From positions 248,001 to 312,000 of the forward strand of contig JBAZBK010000001.1 in NCBI GenBank assembly GCA_041671505.1: DNA of 64,000 bases, read 5' to 3'. Of this stretch, positions 18,184 through 25,827 are shown in pieces. A model generated the notes under the pieces. It did not search any database and was not told the origin of the DNA. It saw only the letters and a program-made list of their open reading frames with translations. The DNA comes from JACPDH01 sp041671505. Its GTDB lineage: Bacteria; Acidobacteriota; Thermoanaerobaculia; Gp7-AA8. Every line of letters starts with the position of its first letter. Position 1 is the first letter of the stretch. The position numbers were made by a program, and so were the translations under genes.

Positions 18184-18570
18184 ATGGCGATCAAGTCGTC
18201 GCAGCCGAATCGAGGCCGACCACTACGGACCGCGGGACTCGCCGCGTCGGTTGTGGCGGCGGCGGGCGCATCCGTTTGCTGCATCGGGCCACTGGCCGCG
18301 GCCGTACTCGGTATCGGCAGCCTCGGGGGCCTGGTGCGGTACGAGCCCCTGCGTCCCTTCTTCACGCTGTTGACGCTGGGGCTTCTCGGCGGCGCCTTCT
18401 ACCTCACCTACAGGAAGAGTCCCGCAGACCAATGCGCTCCCGACTCGCTCTGCGCGACTCACGGCCCGGACCGCATCGGGAAGCTCAACCGGCTCGTGTT
18501 GTGGGTCGTCTCCGCAGTAGCGCTTGCCCTCCTGACCTTTCCGGCGTGGTCGGGCTGGATTCTCGGCTGA
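18184..18570 (+). CDS. merT: Mercuric ion transport protein MerT
   Basis: 128 residues from ATG 18184. MerT is an inner-membrane protein that takes Hg(II) from MerP and passes it to the cytoplasm. The first membrane helix carries the vicinal pair in ASVCCIGPLAAAVLGIGSLGG. A second hydrophobic segment (LLTLGLLGGAFYLTY) leads into a loop with CAPDSLCATH, and a third helix closes the protein (LVLWVVSAVALALLTFPAW). Three membrane segments and two cysteine pairs match the family. It is first in a four-gene operon whose ribosome binding site lies within a palindrome. Confidence 0.85.
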   Translation: MAIKSSQPNRGRPLRTAGLAASVVAAAGASVCCIGPLAAAVLGIGSLGGLVRYEPLRPFFTLLTLGLLGGAFYLTYRKSPADQCAPDSLCATHGPDRIGKLNRLVLWVVSAVALALLTFPAWSGWILG

Positions 18571-18582
18571 AGCGGAGGTGAA

Positions 18583-18945
18583 ATGTCGATGAAGCGATTC
18601 GCCTGGATTCTGAGCGTCTCCGCCGCGCTGGTCGCGGTGGTCACATTCACGTCGGCGCTGCCCTGCTGTTCGATCCCCGGGATCGCATACGCCAAGGAGA
18701 ATCCGCCGGTGGCGACGGCACGCCTTCACATCGAAGGGATGACGTGCGGAGCCTGCGCCGCATCGGTGAGGATCGTGCTCGGAAAGGTCGAAGGTGTGAG
18801 CGCGGCTCGCGTATCGCACGAGGAGAAGATCGCCGTTGTGGCGTATGACAAGGCGAAGATCACTCCTCAACAGCTGGCGGACACGGTGAATGCACACCTC
18901 CCTTACAAGGCGACTGTCATCCCGGACGTGAAGGAGAAGCCATGA
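18583..18945 (+). CDS. merP: MerP-like periplasmic mercury-binding protein (HMA domain)
   Basis: 120 residues. GGAGGTGAA sits directly before ATG 18583. The signal peptide RFAWILSVSAALVAVVTFTSA is followed by a CC pair (LPCCSIPG) and one heavy-metal-associated domain with EGMTCGACAASVRIVLGKVEGV (GMTCxxC). The ferredoxin-like fold ends near KPPYKATVIPDV-type residues. It binds Hg(II) in the periplasm and delivers it to MerT, encoded 12 bp upstream. The extra CC pair after the leader is not part of the core domain. The stop overlaps the next start (ATGA). Confidence 0.8.
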   Translation: MSMKRFAWILSVSAALVAVVTFTSALPCCSIPGIAYAKENPPVATARLHIEGMTCGACAASVRIVLGKVEGVSAARVSHEEKIAVVAYDKAKITPQQLADTVNAHLPYKATVIPDVKEKP

Positions 18946-19427
18946 ACGAGTGCTGCTCGACTCAATCATGTGCGACCTCGAACGAGGCGGCTCCGGCATG
19001 TCCGACCTGTGGCGCGACAGGCACGCGCGTCGATCGGTGCACGCTCGAGGCTCTGCTCACGCCCCAGGCGTTGCGAGATGGCATCCCGCCGGCTCCACGC
19101 TTCTGCTTCTCGCCCACGTGCCCTGTCGTCTACTTCGACAACGCCGCGGGAGTCGTAATCGACGAGTCACAGCTCACTGTGGCAGTTCAGCCCAAGCACC
19201 CCGCCGACGACGACATGCCGATCTGCTACTGTTTCGGTCACACCACTCAGTCGATTCGTGATCGACAGAAGCTCGGCGGGATCCGAAGCGTCTCGAACGA
19301 AATTACTCAGGAAATCCGCGCCGGGAACTGCGCCTGCGAATTGAAGAACCCAAGCGGGCGTTGCTGTCTGGGCGACGTCGTTCGCATCGAGCGAGCACTC
19401 CCTGATGATGCAACCGGCAAACCATGA
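18942..19427 (+). CDS. CopZ-like (2Fe-2S) metal chaperone with N-terminal zinc-type cysteine cluster
   Basis: 161 residues, start overlapping the merP stop. The N-terminal half carries CCSTQSC and CPTCGATG and then FCFSPTCPVVYFD. The C-terminal half has ICYCFGHTTQSI and GNCACELKNPSGRCCLGDV, the Cys pattern of the [2Fe-2S]/BFD-like region of the Archaeoglobus CopZ family. Members occur in mer and cop operons, where a metal-trafficking and possibly metal-reducing role is proposed. No C-terminal HMA domain is present, so the metal-binding HMA part may be supplied by MerP. Cytoplasmic. Confidence 0.7.
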   Translation: MNECCSTQSCATSNEAAPACPTCGATGTRVDRCTLEALLTPQALRDGIPPAPRFCFSPTCPVVYFDNAAGVVIDESQLTVAVQPKHPADDDMPICYCFGHTTQSIRDRQKLGGIRSVSNEITQEIRAGNCACELKNPSGRCCLGDVVRIERALPDDATGKP

Positions 19428-19738
19428 GGAACGAGATGCCAAGGCTGAAGAAGAAGGTCGAGATCTACCTCACGCCACAATCGCAGAAGCAACTGACCGA
19501 CAGACTTGCTCGCGCGGGGGGACATCTCCGAAGCGTGAAGCAGATGGTGGTCGACCATCGCTGTGCTGACGAGATCCTGCTGCAGCTCGCGGCCGTAAAG
19601 GCGGCGATCAACAAGACGGCCGCGGTGATTCTCGAGACCGAGATCCGCGCGTGCGCCGACTCGTGCATGAAGGGCTCCGCCGAGGACCGCATGGATCGCG
19701 TCGTGAACGCCCTCGCGACGATTCTAAAATCGTCCTAA
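19424..19738 (+). CDS. CsoR/FrmR/RcnR-family metal-sensing repressor
   Basis: 104 residues from the ATG overlapping the previous stop; an inner ATG at 19436 preceded by GAGGA is an equally good start. The all-helical fold is recognisable (QLTDRLARAGGHLRSVKQMV ... ADEILLQLAAVKAAINKTA). Candidate ligands are Cys47, Cys77 and Cys81. By hand alignment the His of the canonical Cu(I) C-H-C site is Glu73, and Cys47 is one residue off the usual position, so it probably does not sense Cu(I) in the standard way. Encoded at the end of the operon it likely represses, with Hg(II) or another thiophilic ion as inducer. Confidence 0.8.
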   Translation: MRNEMPRLKKKVEIYLTPQSQKQLTDRLARAGGHLRSVKQMVVDHRCADEILLQLAAVKAAINKTAAVILETEIRACADSCMKGSAEDRMDRVVNALATILKSS

Positions 19739-19863
19739 ACCGGTTGATTAGTGCGATTTTGTCTGCAGCGGGCGTGCCTGGGCATACCCAGCTGACAGGA
19801 ACGGATGTAATCCGGCGGATGCGCACCGGCTCGACCTCATCGAGTTCGTACGGGCGTATCTGA

Positions 19864-20355
19864 TTACCTGCCTGGAGCGATTTCGATTGACGGACGGTTG
19901 AGTTTCCGCGTTTGAAATTCACGAAGCAGGGCGTCGCATTCGCCCAGCAAGACGTCCTGCTCGATCAGCGGTACGATGGCCCAGTTCGGAACATCCGTGT
20001 AACTCAGCACGGCAAACTCGGAGCTGACGCCGCCGACCTCTTCGTTCTTGCTTCCGAAAGCTACGCGCCCGATGTTTGTCAGTCGGATCGCACAAGAGCA
20101 CATCCAACACGGCTCGACATTCGTGTACAACGTTGCGCCCGTCAGGTCGAGCGACTGCTGTGTTTCGCAGGCGAGGCGAATCGCCTCAATCTCGGCGTGA
20201 GCCGTCACGTCGGACTTGAATCGGACGGATTCGATGCCCTCGGCGACCACCCTTCCGTCGAACACGACCAACGAGCCGACCGGAACGTCGCCGTTCGCCA
20301 TTGCCCTGCGACCAAGCTTCAAACACCGCCGCATGAAATATTCGTCGTCAAGCAT
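19864..20355 (-). CDS. Cytidine/deoxycytidylate deaminase-family nucleoside deaminase
   Basis: 163 residues. Zinc and catalytic motifs are intact: TAHAEIEAIRLA (HAE) near residue 52 and EPCWMCSCAI (PCxxC) near 80. The start MLDDEYFMRRCLKLGRRAM is typical of guanine or tRNA-adenosine deaminase relatives. Substrate is uncertain; the lack of TadA-specific context and the position as last gene of a sigma-54-controlled operon suggest a small-molecule base or amino-heterocycle. It overlaps the end of the FMN split-barrel gene by 8 bp, so the two are translated together. Confidence 0.8.
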   Translation of the reverse strand: MLDDEYFMRRCLKLGRRAMANGDVPVGSLVVFDGRVVAEGIESVRFKSDVTAHAEIEAIRLACETQQSLDLTGATLYTNVEPCWMCSCAIRLTNIGRVAFGSKNEEVGGVSSEFAVLSYTDVPNWAIVPLIEQDVLLGECDALLREFQTRKLNRPSIEIAPGR

Positions 20356-20983
20356 CTCTCGCCTGCAATCGGGCTTTCAGCTCTGCGATCTCTTGTTCGA
20401 GTCGCTCGACCTGTTCGTAAATCGGCTGGTTCACTAATTCAATCTCGTCAGCCGTAAACCTCTGCGTGATGTGCTGAGGGCAGTTCCAGTCGAACGCCTC
20501 GACGTGCAGGATCATGGCCCGCTCGACTCGCGCGCGGTAGCTCGGCACCTCCAGCTTCTCGATCAACCCTGGGTCATCCTGCGCGTCGCGCACCTCGGCG
20601 CGAGCGAAGATCTTCAGGCGCCGACGGTTCCGATAGTCCATCAGGATCAGCGCGACGCGATCGTTCCGACTCAGATTCCCGACGCTGATGTATTGCAGGT
20701 TACCGCGGAAGTCGGCGTAGCCGAGCGTGTGCGCGTCCAGCAGTTTGAGGAAGCCCGCCGGCCCACCGCGAAATTGCACATACGGGTAGCCGTTCTCAAT
20801 GACTGTCGCCATGTAGAAACTGTCGCGCTCCGCGATGAAATCGGCTTCCATCTCCGTCAGGCCGTCGGGGAAGCGGTCAAACGCTTCGAGCCGCTCGTTC
20901 TGCATCCTCGTGCCGTAATGCTCCTGCGCCGCTCTGACACCCGGCGAGAAGGCGATGGCCGCGAATTTGTTCTTGTCTTCCAT
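20348..20983 (-). CDS. Pyridoxamine 5'-phosphate oxidase-family (FMN split-barrel) protein
   Basis: 211 residues. ATG 20983 is preferred because AAGAGGG lies upstream; the frame is open further up. Split-barrel features are FIAERDSFYMATVIENGYPYVQFRGGPAGFL near residue 55-90, the FMN-contact stretch YADFRGNLQYISVGNLSRNDRVALILMDY and RLKIFARAEV. The end (EQVERLEQEIAELKARLQA) is a short coiled coil. Members bind FMN or F420 and reduce or oxidise small molecules. It is not PdxH itself. Fourth gene in the leftward sigma-54 operon. Confidence 0.8.
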   Translation of the reverse strand: MEDKNKFAAIAFSPGVRAAQEHYGTRMQNERLEAFDRFPDGLTEMEADFIAERDSFYMATVIENGYPYVQFRGGPAGFLKLLDAHTLGYADFRGNLQYISVGNLSRNDRVALILMDYRNRRRLKIFARAEVRDAQDDPGLIEKLEVPSYRARVERAMILHVEAFDWNCPQHITQRFTADEIELVNQPIYEQVERLEQEIAELKARLQARDA

Positions 20984-21063
20984 CGTTCGCCCTCTTTCTG
21001 GCCGTAAAGAACCGGGTGGCTTGACCGACACTCAGCAGTCAAGCCACCCGCCTGCAATTGCTT

Positions 21064-21618
21064 CTACTGCGCCACAGCTTTGGTGAGCAGCTGAACTTTC
21101 GGGAAGTCGATCTCGACCCGGCTGGCCTTGCCGATGTAGTTCGTCAGGATGTTGAGTGCCGTGTGCGAGATGACTTCGACGATCTCGCCGTCGCTGAGGC
21201 CGGCCTGCCGCGCGGCTTCCACTTCGGCGGTCGTGACCTCGCCTCGGCTATCGATCAGGGCCCGCGAGAACTTCAACGCGGCATCCGCCCTTGCGTCCTC
21301 GGAGGTTCCCTTTCGCGCCGCCTCGATCTCGGCGTTGTCGAGTCCGGCCTTCTTGCCGATGGCCGTATGCGCCGAAACGCAATACTGGCAGCCATTCTGT
21401 TCGGCGGTCGCCAGCGCTAGCCGTTCCTGCGTCTTGGCGTCGAGGATTCCTTCGCTAAGACTGCTGCTGAAGTTCAGATAGGCCGCGAGCGACTTCGGCG
21501 AATTCGCCAGCACTTTGATGAAGTTTGGGGTGACGCCGAGCTTCGCCTGCACTGCGTCAAGCAGTTGTTTAGCTTCGCCGGACGCCTCGTTCGGATTGAC
21601 GGATGAGATTCGTGACAT
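21064..21618 (-). CDS. AhpD-like carboxymuconolactone decarboxylase-family protein (CxxC form)
   Basis: 184 residues. The active-site motif GCQYCVSAHTAIG (C-x2-C-x3-H) near residue 76 and EVISHTALNILTNYI near 155 are those of AhpD-like alkylhydroperoxidases, cytoplasmic trimers or hexamers using a redox disulfide. It is a close paralogue of the protein encoded at 22606-23175; both share the pattern ETA.GATKQLFD...KLGV.PN. Third gene of the leftward operon, 148 bp after the isochorismatase-like gene, so a second promoter is possible but I could not identify one. Confidence 0.85.
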   Translation of the reverse strand: MSRISSVNPNEASGEAKQLLDAVQAKLGVTPNFIKVLANSPKSLAAYLNFSSSLSEGILDAKTQERLALATAEQNGCQYCVSAHTAIGKKAGLDNAEIEAARKGTSEDARADAALKFSRALIDSRGEVTTAEVEAARQAGLSDGEIVEVISHTALNILTNYIGKASRVEIDFPKVQLLTKAVAQ

Positions 21619-21766
21619 TTGTGTTGTCCTTTCAGACTGACTGGGTTGTCTGTTCTGAGAAAGTAGCTAGTTAGGCTGGAAGCCCTTGCTTCAGAACTTG
21701 ATGGAAATGAGGCAAGGCTCGTCCGAAGACCAGCACTGCCGGGACGGTGTCCGCGAGCTCCGCGGG

Positions 21767-22561
21767 TTACTTCATGGTGGAGAGGATCTTCGCGGTCTGA
21801 CTGGTGCTCCACACATCGCTGGCCAGCATCCGGAAGTTGACGAACGCCGCCTCATAGCCGTCGAAGCCCGGGAGCTTGGCGGCCGCGGTCGCGTCGGTGA
21901 CGACCACGACCTCGAATCCCTGCTCGAGCAGTTCGCGCAAGTGCGACTCGGTGCAGAGATTCGCCGACATGCCTCCGAGAATCACCTGGCTCACGCCTGC
22001 TTTGCGAAGCTGCAGGACGAGGTCGTTCGACTCGGGGCCGAAGACCTTGTGCGGACTGGTGACTACGGTTTTCCCATCGTCGATGTAGGGCTTGTAGCGG
22101 TCGAGCCAATCGGCGCCGGAGCCGGTGAAGCCGTCGCGGCTCAGCGCCCCTTTGCGATCGAACATCCCGATTTTGTGCATCAGCACCTCGAGCGCGCCGC
22201 CGAACTTCCACTGATGATCCTGCGGGTAGTAGTAGTGCGGGCTGACGAAGACCGGTACGCCGGAGCTCTTCGCCGTCTTGAGCAGCGTCTCGATGTTCTC
22301 GATGGTGTTGTTCTCTTCGACGCTCTTGCCGACGACGCCCCAGGCCACGCCCTTCGGGCTGAGGAAGTCGTTCTGCGGATCGGTGATGACGATGCCCACG
22401 CTTCCCTTTTGCGGCGTCATGCCGGGCCGAGGAATGGGCACATCGTCGCGCGGGCCGGCGTAATGCGGAACGGTCGGCTTTGCAGTCTGCGCGACGAGTG
22501 ACGGAGTGAAGATGGCGATGGCCATCAGCGAGGCGAAGATCCAGCGGGTGATTGATGACAT
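21767..22561 (-). CDS. Exported isochorismatase-family cysteine hydrolase
   Basis: 264 residues with a signal peptide (RWIFASLMAIAIFTPSLVAQ), which is uncommon for this family. Catalytic Asp in IVITDPQNDFLSPKG near residue 60 and nucleophilic Cys in GGMSANLCTESHLRELLEQG near 205 are intact, as is the Lys region SPHKVFGPESN. Relatives hydrolyse amides or cyclic imines (nicotinamidase, YcaC, carbamoylsarcosine amidase). Substrate unknown. It lies 44 bp downstream of an AhpD-like gene under the sigma-54 promoter. Secretion suggests action in the periplasm. Confidence 0.8.
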   Translation of the reverse strand: MSSITRWIFASLMAIAIFTPSLVAQTAKPTVPHYAGPRDDVPIPRPGMTPQKGSVGIVITDPQNDFLSPKGVAWGVVGKSVEENNTIENIETLLKTAKSSGVPVFVSPHYYYPQDHQWKFGGALEVLMHKIGMFDRKGALSRDGFTGSGADWLDRYKPYIDDGKTVVTSPHKVFGPESNDLVLQLRKAGVSQVILGGMSANLCTESHLRELLEQGFEVVVVTDATAAAKLPGFDGYEAAFVNFRMLASDVWSTSQTAKILSTMK

Positions 22562-22605
22562 GGCAAACGTCCTTTTCGATTTAGTTTGTGCTGTTTAGTG
22601 GGTCG

Positions 22606-23175
22606 TTAGGAGCAGGCGCACGCCGGCGCAGCGACTCCGTTGCCGGGCTTGACCTCGGGGAAGTCGACCGTCGTTCGGGCGATGTGGTTGACGTAGTTGC
22701 TGAAGATATTCACGGCGACGTTCGCGACGGTCTCGATGATGTCGCCGTCGGTCAGACCGGCCGCATGGGCGCGATCGAGATCCGCGTCATCGATCTCTCC
22801 GCGCAGAACCACGATGCTGCGCGCGAGCTTGAGGATTGCATCCGTCGCCGGATTCGAAGCGTTGGCGTGCCGCGCGGCGGCGATGTCCTGCTCGGTCAGC
22901 CCCAGCCTTCCTCCGATGAATGTGTGCGCGCTCAGGCAGTAGCCGCACTGGTTGCTCTCGGCGACCGCGAGCGCGATCTGTTCGCGCAGCTTCGGGTCGA
23001 AACTCCCCTCGGCGAGCGCCGCGCCGAAGCTCAGATAGCTGCTCAACGCGGCCGGGGCGTTGCCCATGACGCGCATCAGATTCGGCACCACGCCGAGCTT
23101 GGCCTTCACGCCGTCGAAAAGCTGCTTCGTCGCACCTGTCGCGGTTTCGGGGTCGAGGTGTGTGATTCGGTTCAT
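22606..23175 (-). CDS. AhpD-like carboxymuconolactone decarboxylase-family protein, first gene of sigma-54 operon
   Basis: 189 residues, paralogue of the protein at 21064-21618. Active site QCGYCLSAHTFIGG (C-x2-C-x3-H) near residue 77; ETVANVAVNIFSNYVNHIA is the helix that packs near it. The C-terminus ends in ACACS, adding two cysteines not seen in the paralogue. The start ATG has GGGAGAA upstream. The -24/-12 element at 23236-23250 is about 60 bp before the start, with the activator gene diverging beyond. An antioxidant or electrophile-processing role is inferred from the family. Confidence 0.85.
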   Translation of the reverse strand: MNRITHLDPETATGATKQLFDGVKAKLGVVPNLMRVMGNAPAALSSYLSFGAALAEGSFDPKLREQIALAVAESNQCGYCLSAHTFIGGRLGLTEQDIAAARHANASNPATDAILKLARSIVVLRGEIDDADLDRAHAAGLTDGDIIETVANVAVNIFSNYVNHIARTTVDFPEVKPGNGVAAPACACS

Positions 23176-23235
23176 ACTGTTCTCCCTTGGTTCGTCTGAG
23201 TGATCTCGCCAGCGACTGGCGGTGCCTACCTCATC

Positions 23236-23250
23236 GCAGGCGACGTGCCA
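23236..23250 (-). promoter_or_regulatory. Sigma-54 (-24/-12) promoter of the leftward AhpD operon
   Basis: Read leftward, TGGCACG-TCGC-CTGC matches the sigma-54 consensus TGGCACG-N4-TTGC with one mismatch and correct 10-bp GG-to-GC spacing. It sits about 60 bp upstream of the first AhpD-like gene. Three ACGA-N4-TCGT-type sites lie 78 bp and further upstream of the -24 GG. A sigma-54 activator gene begins just beyond them. Confidence 0.85.
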
Positions 23251-23320
23251 GGTGTGGCCGTCAATCCCAACCCATTGAAAATTAGCCGGTTATGTCGCTC
23301 CATCCGATGCGATGGGCGCA

Positions 23321-23372
23321 ACGACATGTCGTGATTTACGAATTGTCGTTGTCGCGTAGTACGAATTGCAGT
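23321..23372. promoter_or_regulatory. Triple enhancer array (UAS) for the leftward operon
   Basis: Three sites: ACGACATGTCGT at 23321-23332, ACGAATTGTCGT at 23338-23349 and a degenerate ACGAATTGCAGT at 23361-23372. Centres are 17 and 23 bp apart. The nearest centre is 78 bp from the -24 GG of the promoter at 23250. The same three-site layout with the same three distances occurs at 25558-25609 for the rightward operon. Likely bound by the GAF-AAA+-Fis activator whose gene starts at 23388. Confidence 0.8.
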
Positions 23373-23387
23373 TAAACTCGCGGCCGG

Positions 23388-24983
23388 ATGAATCCATCGA
23401 AACTGCCCCAGGTCATGGTCGCGACGGCGCGTCAGCGCGGACTCAGTGACGTGCTGCGGACGATGATTGACGGCATCGCCAACTGCGAGAACGTCGTCCT
23501 CGCTCGGATCTGGCTGATCGGCTCGAATGCGCACTGCGACGTCTGTCGATCGCGCGAAAAAACAAGCGATGCCGTTCGCGGTCTACACCTTGTCGCGAGC
23601 AACGGCATGCCGCGCGACCGGGATGCCGAGCCCCGTCGAACTGACGGCGTCATGCACCGGTTCGACCTCGGAGAACGCAAGCTCGGCCACGTCGCCGAGA
23701 CCGGCGAGCCGATGATGATCGTCGGGATTCGCGGTGACGAGGAATGGATCGCCGACCCGGCGTGGGTCGAGCGCGAAGGCGCCCGGACGTTTGCCGCCCA
23801 GCCTCTCGTGTTTCGCGATGAAGTTCTGGGAGTGCTCGCGCTCTTCGATCGTGGCCTGCTCGACGCAGAGGCGCTGGAGTGGATGCGTGTGTTTGCCGAC
23901 TACGCGGCGGTGAGCATCGCGAACGCGCGCGCGGTCGAGGAGATCGACCAACTGCAGGCGCGGCTCGAGCAGGAGAATCTCTATCTGCGGGAAGAAGTCA
24001 CGGCGGCGTTAGGCGTCACCGATTTCATCGGCGAGAGTCCGGTCCTGCAGAAGGTACTGCGCCAGGTGCAGCTCGTGGCGCCGACCGATGCCGCGGTTCT
24101 CATCACCGGTGAGAGCGGCACGGGCAAAGAGCTCGTTGCACGAGCGATCCACGAGCGCAGCGAGCGCAAGGGACGCGCTCTCATCAAAGTGAACTGCAGC
24201 GCCATTCCCGACGCGCTTTTCGAAAGCGAGTTTTTCGGTCACGTGAAAGGAGCCTTCACCGGGGCGCTCAGCAGCCGGACCGGCCGCTTCGAGCTGGCCG
24301 ATCACGGCACCCTCTTTCTCGACGAGATCGGAGAGGTGCCGCTGGCGATGCAGGCGAAGCTTCTGCGCGTGCTGCAGGAGCGGGAGCTCGAGCGCGTCGG
24401 GGACACGCGCACTCGCACCGTGGATGTCCGGATCATCGCCGCCACCAATCGCGACCTGAAGCAGGAGGTCGAGGCCGGGCGTTTTCGGCAGGATTTGTTC
24501 TATCGCCTCAGTGTCTTTCCGATCGAGTGCCCGCCGCTTCGCGAACGCCGCGAAGACATTCCGCCGCTCGCGCTGCACTTCGTCAAGAAGAGTGCGCAGC
24601 GCCTCAAGCGACCGCACCCCCCCGTGACGCAGGCGGCTCTGAGTCAGCTCGCCACTCATCGGTGGCCGGGGAACGTGCGCGAACTCCAGAACGTCGTCGA
24701 GCGTGCGGTCATCCTCTGGCAAGGCGGCGCGCTGCGCTTTCATGTCGAAGCGAGCGATCAACGCGAGGACGCAGCGCCTCCGGCCGAAGCGCGCACGTCG
24801 TCCCGCCTGATGACCCGCGAAGACCTCAAGCGCCTCGAGCGCGAGAGCATCGCTCTAGCGCTCGAGCAAGCCGGCGGCAAAGTGTTTGGCCCGGATGGTG
24901 CGGCGCAGTTGCTGGGGATGAAGGCGACGACGCTCGCATCCCGCATTGCTGCGCTGGGGTTGAAAGCAAAGACGGCGGGCTAA
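23388..24983 (+). CDS. Sigma-54-dependent transcriptional activator (GAF - AAA+ - Fis-type HTH)
   Basis: 531 residues. A sensory GAF domain covers about residues 15-190 (VGIRGDEEWIADPAW, VSIANARAVEEIDQL), then a short coiled linker. The AAA+ domain has Walker A GESGTGKE near 241, the sigma-54 loop GAFTGA near 288, Walker B GTLFLDEIGE and RIIAATNRDL. The Fis-type helix-turn-helix is at the end (DGAAQLLGMKATTLASRIAAL). Domain order is that of NorR, which also uses three enhancer sites. The ligand is unknown: the GAF has cysteines (CDVC) but no clear iron motif. It lies between its two predicted target operons. Confidence 0.95.
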   Translation: MNPSKLPQVMVATARQRGLSDVLRTMIDGIANCENVVLARIWLIGSNAHCDVCRSREKTSDAVRGLHLVASNGMPRDRDAEPRRTDGVMHRFDLGERKLGHVAETGEPMMIVGIRGDEEWIADPAWVEREGARTFAAQPLVFRDEVLGVLALFDRGLLDAEALEWMRVFADYAAVSIANARAVEEIDQLQARLEQENLYLREEVTAALGVTDFIGESPVLQKVLRQVQLVAPTDAAVLITGESGTGKELVARAIHERSERKGRALIKVNCSAIPDALFESEFFGHVKGAFTGALSSRTGRFELADHGTLFLDEIGEVPLAMQAKLLRVLQERELERVGDTRTRTVDVRIIAATNRDLKQEVEAGRFRQDLFYRLSVFPIECPPLRERREDIPPLALHFVKKSAQRLKRPHPPVTQAALSQLATHRWPGNVRELQNVVERAVILWQGGALRFHVEASDQREDAAPPAEARTSSRLMTREDLKRLERESIALALEQAGGKVFGPDGAAQLLGMKATTLASRIAALGLKAKTAG

Positions 24984-25345
24984 TGCGGCGACAGACAAAA
25001 TTGTGGCGAGCTGCTCCTGGCGGTGGACCTTCGCCGCGAACCCGGATAATTCAGGAGCACAGCACCTCCGCATTTCGGCGCCTGGCTGTGGCACTCGGGC
25101 CGCTGGCGTTTTCCTTAGCGCTCGGCTGGTTGGTTACAACCGGCCCGTTCGGCTTTGGAGGCGGCGAGAAGGACATCTTTCTGGTCTTTCCTCTTGCCGC
25201 GTGGTCGCTCGTATTCTGCGTTTCATCCCTGGTCATGGGGGCTGCCAAGGCACCTTTGGCAAGGTCGACCAAGGTTTCTGCGTTGGTCGCGCTAGGCGCT
25301 CTGGTCGCGGCTGTCGCCACGTTCGCAGTGCTTACTTGGCGGTAG
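24983..25345 (+). CDS. Small membrane protein of unknown function
   Basis: 120 residues from an ATG overlapping the activator stop (TAATG), so translation is probably coupled. About 30 basic N-terminal residues are followed by three hydrophobic segments: LAVALGPLAFSLALGWLVT, IFLVFPLAAWSLVFCVSSLV and VSALVALGALVAAVATFAVL. I recognise no family. Position directly after the regulator suggests a small inner-membrane accessory, but nothing in the sequence proves it. Confidence 0.55.
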   Translation: MRRQTKLWRAAPGGGPSPRTRIIQEHSTSAFRRLAVALGPLAFSLALGWLVTTGPFGFGGGEKDIFLVFPLAAWSLVFCVSSLVMGAAKAPLARSTKVSALVALGALVAAVATFAVLTWR

Positions 25346-25557
25346 GCGCGCGCGAGCCAATCGAGTCGGCGGCGATCTCCCTAACATCCCCCCATCCGAT
25401 CATCTAATTCCCCCCTCAAACACGGAACCGACCAGACAGGGGGATTCCATGCAGAGCCGCGGGGTGCAGCGCCTTGTGAACGCACTGCGCGAGGCTGCGG
25501 AACCGGAGGCGGCGTCCGCGCGCTTCGTTCGCCGCCCGTGCGTCGCCTCGTAGCGTT

Positions 25558-25609
25558 ACGAAATATCGTCCGTTTCGACATCGAATATTCGTGATTCACG
25601 ACATTTCGT
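25558..25609. promoter_or_regulatory. Triple enhancer array (UAS) for the rightward operon
   Basis: Sites are ACGAAATATCGT (25558-25569), TCGAATATTCGT (25581-25592) and ACGACATTTCGT (25598-25609). Counting away from the promoter the centre spacings are 17 then 23 bp, and the nearest centre is 78 bp from the -24 GG at 25681. These are exactly the distances of the mirror-image array at 23321-23372. This shared geometry is the best evidence that one activator controls both operons. Confidence 0.8.
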
Positions 25610-25679
25610 GAATGATGCCGACTGGGTAGCACCTTTGCTAAGCAACTGTGTACGAACAGGTTGTGGTACTGAGCCCCGG

Positions 25680-25695
25680 TGGCACAACGCGTGCT
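25680..25695 (+). promoter_or_regulatory. Sigma-54 (-24/-12) promoter of the rightward alpha/beta hydrolase operon
   Basis: TGGCACA-ACGC-GTGCT keeps the essential GG and GC at 10-bp spacing and differs from TGGCACG-N4-TTGCW at two positions. It lies about 135 bp upstream of the alpha/beta hydrolase start and 78 bp from the nearest ACGA-N4-TCGT site. Confidence 0.75.
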
Positions 25696-25827
25696 CTAAC
25701 CGAGAGGCATCGCCGCCGTCGGGGCGATCGGGTCGGCAAACGAAGACACCGCGGTAGACGAAATTGCCCACGTCGTGGGTTCAAGCAACCTTCACTCAGT
25801 CAGAACTGACAACCAAGGAAATCAATC

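Larger units (their letters stand above)
25346..25827. other. Intergenic control region before the alpha/beta hydrolase operon
   Basis: 482 bp, less GC-rich than its surroundings. It holds the three-site enhancer array (25558-25609) and a -24/-12 promoter (25680-25695). A 34-codon frame at 25450-25554 with GGGGGA upstream (MQSRGVQRLV...) may be a gene remnant or leader peptide, but support is slight. Downstream of the promoter, about 120 bp of leader precede the ATG at 25828; I found no clear Shine-Dalgarno beyond AAGGAA at about 25815. Confidence 0.6.

Noticed and set aside
25450..25554. 34-codon frame with GGGGGA upstream
   Set aside because: Too short, no recognisable sequence, and it abuts the enhancer array; kept only as a note in the intergenic entry.
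25617..25765. tRNA-like stretch (CTCTCGGTTAGAG-type arm on the minus strand, GGTTCAAGC on the plus strand)
   Set aside because: The pieces are on opposite strands, no anticodon stem or acceptor stem can be formed, and the sigma-54 promoter explains the conserved part.
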